Source: Eubacterium sp.
Lineage (GTDB): Bacteria; Bacillota; Clostridia; Lachnospirales; Lachnospiraceae
DNA length: 55,546 nucleotides
Reading direction: 5' to 3'
NCBI GenBank assembly: GCA_017619835.1
Contig: JAFZRN010000001.1
Coordinates: forward strand, 1 to 55,546
The notes beneath the pieces are model-generated. The model saw nothing but the letters and a program-made list of their open reading frames with translations. It was not told where the DNA came from and did not search any database. A program made the position numbers and the translations under genes. This document shows, in pieces, positions 9,748-18,784 of this stretch. How positions within the stretch are numbered: position 1 is the stretch's first letter; each line of letters begins with the position of its first letter.

Positions 9748-11232
9748 ATGAACAAGATAGGATTTGACAATGACAAATACCGTGAAATGCAGTCGAAGCA
9801 TATCATGGAAAGGATCGGACAGTTCGGCGGCAAGCTTTACCTTGAATTCGGTGGCAAGCTTTTCGACGATTATCACGCATCCCGTGTACTTCCGGGCTTT
9901 AAGCCGGACTCCAAGATAACAATGCTCAAGGAACTGAAGGATCAGACCGAGATAGTTATCGCCATCAAGGCAGGAGACATCGAGAAGAATAAGGTAAGAG
10001 GAGATATCGGTATCACCTACGATATGGATGTTCTCCGTCTAATAGATGCATTTACCAATAACGGCCTCTTCGTAGGCTCCGTAGTACTTACACAGTTCAA
10101 GGAGCAGCCTGCGGCAGTGGCTTATGAGAAGAAGCTTAAGGCACTCGGACTCATGGTTTACAGACACTATCCGATAGAGGGATATCCTTCGGACATTCCC
10201 AAGATCGTAAGCGATGAGGGTTACGGAAGAAATGACTACATTGTTACCACCAGACCTCTGGTTGTTGTAACAGCACCCGGACCCGGAAGCGGTAAGATGG
10301 CTACATGTCTTTCACAGCTTTATCATGAGCAGAAGAGAGGCGTGAAGGCAGGCTATGCGAAGTTTGAGACATTCCCTATCTGGAATATCCCGCTTAATCA
10401 TCCGGTTAACCTTGCATACGAGGCAGCTACAGCTGACCTGAATGATGTTAACATGATCGACCCGTTCCACCTCGAGGCATATAATGAGACCGTGGTCAAC
10501 TACAACAGAGATGTTGAGGTATTCCCGGTTCTTAAGACAATGTTCGAGAAGATCCAGGGCGAGAGTCCATATAAGTCACCCACCGATATGGGTGTTAACA
10601 TGGCAGGCTTCTGCATCGTTGATGATGAGGTTACGAGAAATGCCTCCAATCAGGAGATAATAAGACGTTACTATCAGGCTCTCTGCGATAAGCGTAAAGG
10701 AGATGCCGGTGACAGCCCGATACAGAAGATAGACCTTCTCATGAAGAAGGCAGGAATATCTATCGCCGACAGACCCGTGGTTGCGGCAGCGAACATCCGT
10801 GCAGAAGAAACAGGAAAGCCTGCGGCAGCAATGGAAATGGCTGACGGCACGATAATAACCGGAAAGACCTCCAGCCTTCTCGGAGCATCCTCGGCACTTA
10901 TACTTAATGCACTTAAAGTACTGGCCGGGATTGATGACGATGCGAAACTCATTTCCCCTCAGGTGATCGAACCTATCATGGATCTAAAGGTTACTTACCT
11001 CGGAAATCACAACCCGCTGCTTCACCTTGATGAGATACTTATCGCACTTTCGATAGAGGCGATCAGCAATCCTGAAGCAAAGGCTGCATATGCACAGCTT
11101 CCGAATCTTGCAGGTCTTGAAGTGCATTCATCCGTCATCCTTTCACAGGTTGATGTGGGCGTATTTAAGAAGCTCGGTGTTAATCTTACATGCGAACCGA
11201 GATATCAGACTAAGAAACTATTCCATAAATAA
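9748..11232 (+). CDS. DUF1846-family protein
   Basis: 494 aa, cytoplasmic, full length for DUF1846 (a family with a solved structure but no settled function). It starts with the conserved block IGFDNDKYREMQSKHI and contains a glycine-rich loop APGPGSGKMATCLSQLYHE near residue 175. That loop resembles a P-loop but does not fit the Walker A consensus. Other conserved stretches are GITYDMDVLRLID and TYLGNHNPLLHLDE. ATG 9748 follows GAGGTGG closely; the GTG two codons earlier lies within the ribosome site. It is the last gene of the run that begins with cysE. A link to redox or metal handling would be guesswork. Confidence 0.85.
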   Translation: MNKIGFDNDKYREMQSKHIMERIGQFGGKLYLEFGGKLFDDYHASRVLPGFKPDSKITMLKELKDQTEIVIAIKAGDIEKNKVRGDIGITYDMDVLRLIDAFTNNGLFVGSVVLTQFKEQPAAVAYEKKLKALGLMVYRHYPIEGYPSDIPKIVSDEGYGRNDYIVTTRPLVVVTAPGPGSGKMATCLSQLYHEQKRGVKAGYAKFETFPIWNIPLNHPVNLAYEAATADLNDVNMIDPFHLEAYNETVVNYNRDVEVFPVLKTMFEKIQGESPYKSPTDMGVNMAGFCIVDDEVTRNASNQEIIRRYYQALCDKRKGDAGDSPIQKIDLLMKKAGISIADRPVVAAANIRAEETGKPAAAMEMADGTIITGKTSSLLGASSALILNALKVLAGIDDDAKLISPQVIEPIMDLKVTYLGNHNPLLHLDEILIALSIEAISNPEAKAAYAQLPNLAGLEVHSSVILSQVDVGVFKKLGVNLTCEPRYQTKKLFHK

Positions 11233-11286
11233 GCTAAAATGTCGCCGAATTGGTGCGTCATAGATGAATTTTTGATGATAACAGGG

Positions 11287-11330
11287 AGTACTCTACGTGT
11301 AGAATTTTTAAAATCTACACATAGGGTACT
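11287..11330. promoter_or_regulatory. Long inverted repeat upstream of the solute-binding protein gene
   Basis: Arms of 17 nt (AGTACTCTACGTGTAGA and TCTACACATAGGGTACT) pair with one mismatch and one G-U around a 10-nt A/T gap. Only TTTTACG follows, a weak U-tract, so it could be a terminator for the DUF1846 gene or an operator for the transporter operon starting 31 nt later. Confidence 0.6.
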
Positions 11331-11361
11331 TTTACGTATGTAAGATAGAAGGAGATCAAAG

Positions 11362-13707
11362 ATGAAAAGTTTTAAGAAAGCATTATGTGTCACACTTGCT
11401 ATTGGACTTATCCTTTCCATGGCAGGCTGTGGAAAGAATAATGGTTCTAATAAAGGAAAGGGAAAAGGCGGATTAGGCGGAGACAGCAAGATATCCGATG
11501 CAAAGGATACCTCAACCGATGATGTATTCCGTGAGGATCCGGATTTTTCCATAGGAGAAACAAAGGGATGGATATCCAACCTCGAGATAAGAGGCGACAA
11601 GATCTATTTCTACTCGGATGAATGGATTGAAGAATCTTCAGGGACAGATGCTGAAGTGGGTGAAATAATAGGTTCTGCAACAGAAAGTGATGCATATAAT
11701 TATAACCCCAGTGGATACGATATCATAAGATTCTATTCAATGCCGGTAGAAGGCGGGGATGCAGAACAGATTGCCGAGTTAAAGACAGAAGATAACTTCT
11801 ATATGGACAGATTCTTTGTTGATAAGGACGGTAATTTCTTAGTAAACATGACAAAGTGGACCAGCGATGACAGAAATGTATCGAAGCTCTACAGACTTGA
11901 AAACGGTGAACTGACAGATGAAAAGGATATATCAGCGATCACAGATGTATCCGGAGATTCATGGCTTTCAAACTTCTATATGAATGAAGACGGAAGCTTT
12001 ATAGCAATCTATGATAAAGAGATCAAGATATTCGACAAAAACCTTAAGGAAACAGCATCAGCAAAGCTCGATGAATATATCGAATCATCAGGTCTTTCCA
12101 AAGATGGAAATGTCATCGTAGGACAGTCAACTTATGAGAATGACAAGGTAGATACAAAGGTAAAGATATTTGATGTAAAGACCGGTAAGTTTACCGAAGA
12201 GTATCCGGTTGAGGTTCAGTATCTGAATTCCATATCCGAAGGCTACGGAGATTACGACTTTTTCTATCAGACAAACAGTGGTGTATATGGATATAAATTC
12301 AGTGATAAGTCACAGACCAAGATCATGGATTTCTCAAAATCCGATATGGACAGTAACTATGTAGGTACTGTAACTGTAGTAGATGAGAATACGATATACT
12401 CTATCGGTTACGGTGATGAAGATAATTATATTGCAAAATATGTCAGAGTTGATCCTTCGGAGATCGCCGACAGAACAATCCTTACGATCATGACTCTTTA
12501 CAGTGATTATGATCTGAAGCAGAGAGTAGTAGATTATAATAAGTCACAGTCAAAGTACAGGATCAACCTGGTTGATTACAGCGAAGAAGAAGATCCTGCA
12601 GCAAAGATGAGTGCAGAGATCGCATCAGGTAATCTTCCGGATATGTACAGTATGTATGGAAGCATCGGTAACATGTCTATCGATCAGTGTATATCAAAGG
12701 GTATGTTCCTTGATCTTACCGATCTTATAGAAAAGGATAGTGATATCAGCATGGATGATTTCATCCCCAGTGTTGCCGAGGCTATGAAGAAGGATGGAAA
12801 GATATATACGGTATCTCCTTCATTTACGGTAACAACACTTCTTGCAAAGAAGTCCGAGGTTGGAGATACACCGGGATGGACATTTGATGAGTTTAAGAAG
12901 TATGTTGATTCCAAGGATAAGGATGCAATGCTCTTCTGGTCCAACAACAAGATGGACATGCTGAGAGAATTCATGTACTACTGCTCAGGAGAATTCATAG
13001 ACTGGCAGAAGGGTGAGGTATACTTTGACTCACCGGAATTCAAGAATGTACTTGAGATCTGTAACAGAGGTACCAATGAGGAAATGAATTACGATGAGGA
13101 AACCGATTCCGAGCCTACAAGAATAAGAAACGGAAAGCTTATCTTTGTAGAAGGTACCATGGTTCCCGAACAGGTTCAGATGTATAACGAGATATACCAG
13201 AAGGACCTTTGCTTCAAGGGATATCCGACTAAGAACGGATCAGGCTCATATGTAACATTTTCAACACAGCTTGCAATATCAAGCAAATCAGAGCATCAGG
13301 ACGAGTGCTGGGCATTCTTAAGAGACCTTATGACAGAGGAATATCAGGGTAAGCTTTTAAGTAATTCATGGGAAGTTCCGACAAGAAAGGATGCATTCGA
13401 GGTTTATCTCGAGAACCAGAAAGTAACAAAGGAGACAACAGATAAGTACGGCAACACGATATATCCTCATGAAGGAAGCTATGGCTGGGAGGATTTCGAG
13501 ATCGAATCCAAACCACTCACTGATGAAGAACTTCAGATATTCAGAGATCTGGTTGACTCAGTCAGCGGACAGATGGAATATAATGATAATGTAGTAGATA
13601 TAATCGCGGAAGAAGCAGAAGCTTACTTTAAGGGAGATAAGAGTGTTGACGAAGTGGCTTCGATAATTCAGAACAGAGCTAATACGTACGTAAACGAGAA
13701 CAAATAA
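11362..13707 (+). CDS. ABC transporter solute-binding lipoprotein with extra N-terminal repeat domain
   Basis: 781 aa, nearly twice a normal sugar-binding protein. The signal peptide ends in a lipobox (LSMAGC), so it is a membrane-anchored lipoprotein. Residues about 45-365 form repeated beta-strand blocks with aromatic/Asp-Gly turns, for example FYMNEDGSFIAIYD and LSKDGNVIVG, suggesting a beta-propeller. Residues about 370-775 match family 1 extracellular solute-binding proteins: ADRTILTIMTLYSDYDL at the start, DLTDLIEKD, WTFDEFKKYVDSKD, and a C-terminal FLRDLMTEEYQGKLLS. ATG 11362 has AAGGAG 8 nt upstream. The stop codon abuts the first permease gene. The ligand is unknown; a carbohydrate is likely from the permease type. 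Confidence 0.87.
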   Translation: MKSFKKALCVTLAIGLILSMAGCGKNNGSNKGKGKGGLGGDSKISDAKDTSTDDVFREDPDFSIGETKGWISNLEIRGDKIYFYSDEWIEESSGTDAEVGEIIGSATESDAYNYNPSGYDIIRFYSMPVEGGDAEQIAELKTEDNFYMDRFFVDKDGNFLVNMTKWTSDDRNVSKLYRLENGELTDEKDISAITDVSGDSWLSNFYMNEDGSFIAIYDKEIKIFDKNLKETASAKLDEYIESSGLSKDGNVIVGQSTYENDKVDTKVKIFDVKTGKFTEEYPVEVQYLNSISEGYGDYDFFYQTNSGVYGYKFSDKSQTKIMDFSKSDMDSNYVGTVTVVDENTIYSIGYGDEDNYIAKYVRVDPSEIADRTILTIMTLYSDYDLKQRVVDYNKSQSKYRINLVDYSEEEDPAAKMSAEIASGNLPDMYSMYGSIGNMSIDQCISKGMFLDLTDLIEKDSDISMDDFIPSVAEAMKKDGKIYTVSPSFTVTTLLAKKSEVGDTPGWTFDEFKKYVDSKDKDAMLFWSNNKMDMLREFMYYCSGEFIDWQKGEVYFDSPEFKNVLEICNRGTNEEMNYDEETDSEPTRIRNGKLIFVEGTMVPEQVQMYNEIYQKDLCFKGYPTKNGSGSYVTFSTQLAISSKSEHQDECWAFLRDLMTEEYQGKLLSNSWEVPTRKDAFEVYLENQKVTKETTDKYGNTIYPHEGSYGWEDFEIESKPLTDEELQIFRDLVDSVSGQMEYNDNVVDIIAEEAEAYFKGDKSVDEVASIIQNRANTYVNENK

Positions 13708-14643
13708 ATGAAACCTGGAAAAAGAGAAAAAACAGTCCTCCTGGATGAAAAAGGACACGAGATACGTTACAAGAAAAAACATGAGACAATGAGGGAGAAG
13801 CTCAGCGCGGGCTTCTTCCTCGGTCCAAGCTTTATAGGTGTAATGGTTTTCTTTGTGATTCCTTTTTTTGTTGTCATTTACTATGCCGGGATCGATAATC
13901 TCATAAACCATGAGAGCGTAGGTTTATACAATTATAAAAATGTCATCACTAATTCGGCATTTCAGCAGGCAGCAAAAAATACGGCTACTTTTTCTCTTCT
14001 TTCCGTTCCGCTTGCGATCATTCTTTCACTCGTTATGGCACTGATACTTGAAGAAGAGATTCCGTTTAAGAGTCAGTTCAGGACCTTTTTCCTCAGTCCT
14101 CTTATGGTTCCTGTTGCATCGGTAGTTCTTATATGGCAGGTTATCTTTGACTATCACGGAGTTATAAATGATGCGATCACTCTTTATGGCGGCAGCCCGA
14201 TAGACTGGTTTAAATCAGACTACAGCCAGATTGTAGTCGTTATCCTTTTCCTCTGGAAGAATCTCGGTTATAACATGATCCTTTTCATGGCGGCCCTTGC
14301 TGCGATCCCGAGAGATGTACTTGAGGTATCACTCCTTGACGGGGCATCACGTTTTAAACAGTTCTGGTTTATTAAACTGAGATATATAACTCCCACAATT
14401 TTCTTTGTGGGCATCATGTCTCTTATCAATTCCTTCAAGGTATTCCGTGAGGTATACCTTCTGACAGGAGATTATCCCTATGATTCGCTGTATATGCTGC
14501 AGCATTTTATGAATAATACCTTCAGGTCGCTTGATTATCAGAAGCTCTCCGCAGCAGCGATAATCATGTGTATCGTGATGGTGATAATAATCGGAATCCT
14601 ATTCATTGTAGAAGACAGATTTGGTAAGGATGTAGAAGGATAG
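13708..14643 (+). CDS. Carbohydrate-type ABC permease, first subunit (UgpA/MalF-like)
   Basis: 311 aa with six predicted membrane helices after a basic cytoplasmic N-terminus of about 35 residues. The EAA loop for ATPase docking reads SLLDGASRFKQFWFIKLRYI, typical of sugar permeases. The ATG directly follows the TAA of the binding-protein gene with no clear ribosome site, so translation is probably coupled. It should pair with the next gene to form the transmembrane channel. No ATPase gene is present in the window, so a shared MsmK-like ATPase elsewhere is expected (inference). Confidence 0.9.
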   Translation: MKPGKREKTVLLDEKGHEIRYKKKHETMREKLSAGFFLGPSFIGVMVFFVIPFFVVIYYAGIDNLINHESVGLYNYKNVITNSAFQQAAKNTATFSLLSVPLAIILSLVMALILEEEIPFKSQFRTFFLSPLMVPVASVVLIWQVIFDYHGVINDAITLYGGSPIDWFKSDYSQIVVVILFLWKNLGYNMILFMAALAAIPRDVLEVSLLDGASRFKQFWFIKLRYITPTIFFVGIMSLINSFKVFREVYLLTGDYPYDSLYMLQHFMNNTFRSLDYQKLSAAAIIMCIVMVIIIGILFIVEDRFGKDVEG

Positions 14644-14645
14644 AA

Positions 14646-15749
14646 ATGTTTTTTAAGTCTAAAAAGAATAAGGACAATTCAATACTGAACTACGATTCCC
14701 CCGAGCTCTTTCTCGAAGAAGATGAAATGAGAGAAGCTGAAGCAGAAAAAGCTGAGTTATCCGAAAACGAATCTCCTGAAGAAGCCACGGATGAACAGAC
14801 AGAAGAACAGCCTGAGGAACAGGCAAAAGAAAAACTTCGTAAAAAGCGTTACCACAAGAAGAGGTCGCTTCCCCGAAAGATTCTTCTGACGTTTATCGCT
14901 GCAATATTTGCGATATCCTTCCTGCTTCCTACGGTGCTGACATTTGCCAACTCCTTCATGTCTGAGCAGGAGATCAATTCGAATTACGGACTTATCTTCA
15001 ATGATTATACCAATACCGAAGATGGCAGCATCAGAAGCTACCGTTCGGAGAGGGTGAATCTGAAGCTGATCCCGGATAAGGTTGTCGGAACCCAGTACGA
15101 GACAGTAATGCTTAAGAGCCCCGATTATCTTATGAAGTTCTGGAATTCGGTTCTGCTTACAGTGCCGATCATGATCTTTCAGATTGTAACGGCGCTCGGA
15201 GCTGCATATTGCTTTGCAAGGTTCAGAGGTAAGATCAGAGGAATCATTTTCTTCCTTTACCTGATCCTTATGCTGATGCCGTATCAGGTAACGCTGGTTC
15301 CCAACTATCTGGTAGCCAGCTGGCTAGGAATCCTTGATACGAGATGGAGTATCATACTCCCGGGTATCTTTGCACCTTTCAGTGTCTATCTTCTGACAAA
15401 GTATATGCGAAGGATCCCGATATCTGTTATTGAATCCGCCAAACTTGACGGAGCAAGTGAATGGAATATATTCTGGCATATCGCGATCCCTCTTTGTAAG
15501 GGACCGATAGCGTCAGTTGCAATACTTGTATTTATAGATTACTGGAACATGGTTGAACAGCCGCTCATCATGCTGAGCAACAATTCCTATCATCCTCTTT
15601 CCGTATTCTTATCACAGATCAACAGCGGAGAGATAGGACTTGCATTTGCGGTGGCTACCATCTACATGGTACCTCCGATACTCATATTCCTTTATGGCGA
15701 AGAATATCTTGTTGACGGAATCGCTTATTCCGGAAGCGTAAAGGGTTAG
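14646..15749 (+). CDS. Carbohydrate-type ABC permease, second subunit (UgpE/MalG-like) with acidic N-terminal extension
   Basis: 367 aa, longer than the usual 270-300. Residues about 1-75 are a Glu-rich, Lys-ended cytoplasmic extension not typical of the family. The first membrane helix (LLTFIAAIFAISFLLPTVLT) is followed by an enlarged outer loop of about 70 residues. The remaining helices and the EAA loop SAKLDGASEWNIFWHIAIPL are standard. GAAGGA lies 5 nt before the ATG, two bases after the previous stop. The large outer loop may contact the oversized binding protein or the adaptor encoded next. Confidence 0.88.
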   Translation: MFFKSKKNKDNSILNYDSPELFLEEDEMREAEAEKAELSENESPEEATDEQTEEQPEEQAKEKLRKKRYHKKRSLPRKILLTFIAAIFAISFLLPTVLTFANSFMSEQEINSNYGLIFNDYTNTEDGSIRSYRSERVNLKLIPDKVVGTQYETVMLKSPDYLMKFWNSVLLTVPIMIFQIVTALGAAYCFARFRGKIRGIIFFLYLILMLMPYQVTLVPNYLVASWLGILDTRWSIILPGIFAPFSVYLLTKYMRRIPISVIESAKLDGASEWNIFWHIAIPLCKGPIASVAILVFIDYWNMVEQPLIMLSNNSYHPLSVFLSQINSGEIGLAFAVATIYMVPPILIFLYGEEYLVDGIAYSGSVKG

Positions 15750-15762
15750 AAAGGTGACTGCT

Positions 15763-17280
15763 ATGGATGAAAATAATATGATCATACAAAGTACTGAGGA
15801 AAAGAGCGTAAGGAAAAAGATAGTGAAGAGATTCGCGATAATCTTCTTCATAGTTCTTATCGTGCTTACATTTTTCTCTAACACTATCATGAACCGTTCG
15901 CTGCCGGAGGTTGAGACAGTAATGGTATATAACGGTTCGGTATCCCAGAAGGTACGCTGCCAGGGAGATGTTGAGATAAGTGCCGACCAGGAGCTGACCG
16001 TATCGGGTACACGTACCGTTAAAGAGGTCCTTGTGGAAAGCGGTGACACAGTTAAGAAGGGTGACGTTATCATGACATTTGAGGATTCCGAGAATTCCGA
16101 GCTTAAGGAAGCTGAGGATGCTCTTGAAGAGATGGAATTCAATTATCAGAAGTCCCAGATGAAGGCCGGAAATGATTACTCCGAGGACGAAGCCCAGATA
16201 AAGGCTGCCAAAGCCGAGGTTACCCAGGCAGAAGAAGGTGTTAAGAAAGCTAAGGAAAGCAAGAAGTCTCTTAAGGATGCCAAGAAGGCTATGGAAGAAG
16301 CCGAGAAGGCATATAATAAGCAGAACAAAGTTGTGTCCGGACTTCAGACAAAGGTAGATTCATATACCAGCATAGAAAACTATGACGGTGAAGAGGATAT
16401 GGATGAACTTATATCCCAGCTTTCCGAGGCGAGAGAAAAGCTTACGGGTCTTGAAGCAAAATATAATAAGAAGAAAGCAAAGTATGATGATCTGGCTTCG
16501 GCCACATCGGTTGACGAAGCAGAGGCAATCCTTGCTGAGAAGAAGGCTAATGTGGAAAGCATGGAGCTTGCACTTGCAAATAAGAAAAAATCCGACAATA
16601 TTGAATCCCAGTCAGATGCACTTGATGATCAGAAAGCACTTAAAGAGATAGAAGAGCAGAGAAAGAAGATAGAAAAGCTTAAGGAGAAGGATGACTTCCA
16701 GGATCTTAAAGCACCCGAGGACGGACTTATATCCGGTATCACTGCCAAGGCAGGGGATACTGTTACAAGTGATGTTCCGATAGGTGCTATCCAGCTTGAG
16801 GGAAGCGGTTATGAAGTAACCTGCAGTGTGACCAAGAATGAAGCAAAGGTTCTTAAGGTCGGTAATGCAGCTACTATCGAGAATCTCTGGTTTGATGATA
16901 CGACGGCCGAGATAAAGAGTATCAAGCCGGATCCGGAGAATCCGAATCAGCAGAGCATAGTTAAGTTTAAGGTCGAAGGTTATGTTGATGTAGGACAGAC
17001 TCTGCAGTTTGCTGTTGGAGAGAAGAGCGGAAAGTATGATACCGTTATCCCCAACAGTGCACTTAAGGAGGATGCCGACGGATATTATGTTCTTGTTATC
17101 AAGGTTAAAGCAACACCGCTTGGCAACAGATATGTTGTAAGAAAAGCATCTGTGGAGAAGCTTGCACAGGATACGACCAATACGGCTATATCCGGTGAAG
17201 TTACAGAATACGATAACGTGGTTACAAATGCATCAAAGCCGCTTGATAACGGACAGCAGGTACGTCTTACCGAAAACTAA
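15763..17280 (+). CDS. HlyD/MacA-like membrane-fusion adaptor with long coiled coil
   Basis: 505 aa. A short cytoplasmic N-terminus leads to one membrane anchor (FAIIFFIVLIVLTFFSNTIM). The outer part has a split biotinyl-lipoyl-like domain, seen as VLVESGDTVKKGDVIMTFED before, and LKAPEDGLISGITAKAGDTV after, a Lys/Glu/Ala coiled-coil hairpin of about 200 residues. A beta-barrel region follows, including VPNSALKE-like IPNSALKE. These proteins normally join ABC or RND exporters, so finding one behind importer permeases is odd. AAAGG precedes ATG 15763 with an 8-nt gap; a GTG three codons earlier is part of that site. Confidence 0.85.
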   Translation: MDENNMIIQSTEEKSVRKKIVKRFAIIFFIVLIVLTFFSNTIMNRSLPEVETVMVYNGSVSQKVRCQGDVEISADQELTVSGTRTVKEVLVESGDTVKKGDVIMTFEDSENSELKEAEDALEEMEFNYQKSQMKAGNDYSEDEAQIKAAKAEVTQAEEGVKKAKESKKSLKDAKKAMEEAEKAYNKQNKVVSGLQTKVDSYTSIENYDGEEDMDELISQLSEAREKLTGLEAKYNKKKAKYDDLASATSVDEAEAILAEKKANVESMELALANKKKSDNIESQSDALDDQKALKEIEEQRKKIEKLKEKDDFQDLKAPEDGLISGITAKAGDTVTSDVPIGAIQLEGSGYEVTCSVTKNEAKVLKVGNAATIENLWFDDTTAEIKSIKPDPENPNQQSIVKFKVEGYVDVGQTLQFAVGEKSGKYDTVIPNSALKEDADGYYVLVIKVKATPLGNRYVVRKASVEKLAQDTTNTAISGEVTEYDNVVTNASKPLDNGQQVRLTEN

Positions 17281-17322
17281 TGATTGGATAAGGCCTTCCA
17301 TTATGGAAGGATGAGGAGTCTC

Positions 17323-18537
17323 ATGACTAAATTCAAACAATTATCTACAACTTCAAAGATAGTCATCCTCATCATGCTGGTTGACATAATATTACTGATC
17401 GCTGCAGCAATCCTGAACGGATTAAGAATCTCCGACTCAAAGCTTATATATTCCCAGCTTGCAGCCGAGAGGTGGCAGACAGGTGATACGAAGTACAGCC
17501 AGATCTCGATATTTACCGATAGCAAGAATACATTTTACAAGACAGATATCGAGAGCATGAGGAGTCAGATCAATAAGAAGCTGTATGATGACAATTTCAT
17601 AACAGAGGACAGCTCCTCACGTGCCTGGATAGATGCTTACAGTGGTCAGACCGAGGCATCTCTCAGAAAGGATCAGTCCAGCCTTAATGTAAATGTATAT
17701 GCTGTAGGCGGCGATTACTTTCTTATCCATCCATTGAAGCTTAAAGCCGGAAGCTATCCCGACCTTACTTCGCCCGATTCCAATCAGATACTTCTGGATG
17801 AATATGTTGCATGGAATCTTTTTGGCGGAAGTAATCTTGCGGGCATGAAGCTCTGGATAGGTGATGATATCTATACGGTAACCGGTGTAGTAAAGGTTGA
17901 GGATGATGACCCGACACGCCAGGCCTATGGAAATAAGAATTCGGTCTACATCCCGATAGAAGCTTTTCTTAAGTCAAAGAGAAACGATAGTTTTCAAAGT
18001 GAAGAAGAAAAAAACGTTGCCATAAACTGTTACGAAGCTGTTCTTCCAAACAGGGTACAGAATTATGCTTTAAATACAGTTGCGGAAGCAGCAGGCATTC
18101 AGTTTGAGTCCGATGAAGAAAAAGCCAAGAAAAAGTCCCAGCTTATTTTCGAAGGAAGAGAGATAGTCGAGAACACAGGACGTTATAATGCCGTATCACT
18201 GATCAAGAATAACAAGTCCCGTGAGTATGTGGATATGAAGACCAGTGATATCGTTTATCCTTATTGGGAAAATGTGGCCCGTACCGAGCAGGTTTCACAG
18301 TATAAGAGACTGAAGGTGTGTATAGCTCTTCTTGTCCTTCCGTTCCTAAGCTTTATCGCGCTTCTTATATGGCTTTACATGAAACGTAATATATTAAAGA
18401 AACCATTTGCATTATTAAAGAATAAGATAGATAATAAGATAGAGGAGCATAAAGAAAAACGCTACGAGAAGATGCTTGCCATGAAGGAAGCAGATGATAG
18501 TGAGATGGTTGAAGGGCTTGATGCCGAAGAGGAATGA
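17323..18537 (+). CDS. Bitopic protein with MacB periplasmic-core-like domain, lacking the FtsX permease core
   Basis: 404 aa. One membrane helix near the N-terminus (VILIMLVDIILLIAAAIL) and one near residue 340 flank an extracytoplasmic domain of about 290 residues. That domain holds the MacB-core-like pattern NQILLDEYVAWNLFGGSN then GMKLWIGDDIYTVTGVVKV. A real MacB or FtsX-type permease has four helices, the last three after the core domain; here only one follows, then a charged cytoplasmic tail with a coiled-coil look. GAGGAG lies 4 nt before ATG 17323; the frame extends upstream to 17284 without a ribosome site. Paired with the MacA-like adaptor it may form a complex, but its role is unknown. 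Confidence 0.75.
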   Translation: MTKFKQLSTTSKIVILIMLVDIILLIAAAILNGLRISDSKLIYSQLAAERWQTGDTKYSQISIFTDSKNTFYKTDIESMRSQINKKLYDDNFITEDSSSRAWIDAYSGQTEASLRKDQSSLNVNVYAVGGDYFLIHPLKLKAGSYPDLTSPDSNQILLDEYVAWNLFGGSNLAGMKLWIGDDIYTVTGVVKVEDDDPTRQAYGNKNSVYIPIEAFLKSKRNDSFQSEEEKNVAINCYEAVLPNRVQNYALNTVAEAAGIQFESDEEKAKKKSQLIFEGREIVENTGRYNAVSLIKNNKSREYVDMKTSDIVYPYWENVARTEQVSQYKRLKVCIALLVLPFLSFIALLIWLYMKRNILKKPFALLKNKIDNKIEEHKEKRYEKMLAMKEADDSEMVEGLDAEEE

Positions 18538-18540
18538 TAT

Positions 18541-18768
18541 ATGTTCGGTTTATTCAGTAAAAGAGATAAACAGCTGGAAGCCATAGTTTATCAGATCAAG
18601 GTCGATCTGAGTAACAACTATAAGGATAATGCTATTGAGGGTATCGAGAAGCTTGCTAAGCTTATTGATGAGAAAAAGGCTGCGGGTACTCTTAAGGATG
18701 CTTCCTTTTATGAAAATGCGCTGGAAGAGTTCCGTGAGGATGTAAAGAACTTTAAGCGTACGTACTGA
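18541..18768 (+). CDS. Small 75-aa cytoplasmic protein, last gene of the transporter cluster
   Basis: The sequence starts MFGLFSKRDKQLEAIVYQIK and is Lys/Glu/Asp/Ala-rich and probably all-helical. It has no signal or membrane segment. The ATG is three bases after the preceding stop, with AAGAGGA 7 nt upstream. I do not recognise a family. Position and spacing say it is co-expressed with the adaptor and MacB-like genes, and it could bind the charged cytoplasmic tail of one of them (inference). Confidence 0.7.
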   Translation: MFGLFSKRDKQLEAIVYQIKVDLSNNYKDNAIEGIEKLAKLIDEKKAAGTLKDASFYENALEEFREDVKNFKRTY

Positions 18769-18784
18769 TAAACTAAAAAAATCC

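Noticed and set aside
17291-17310. Short palindrome CCTTCCA-TTA-TGGAAGG before the MacB-like gene considered as terminator
   Set aside because: No T-tract; it sits just before the ribosome site and the operon continues.
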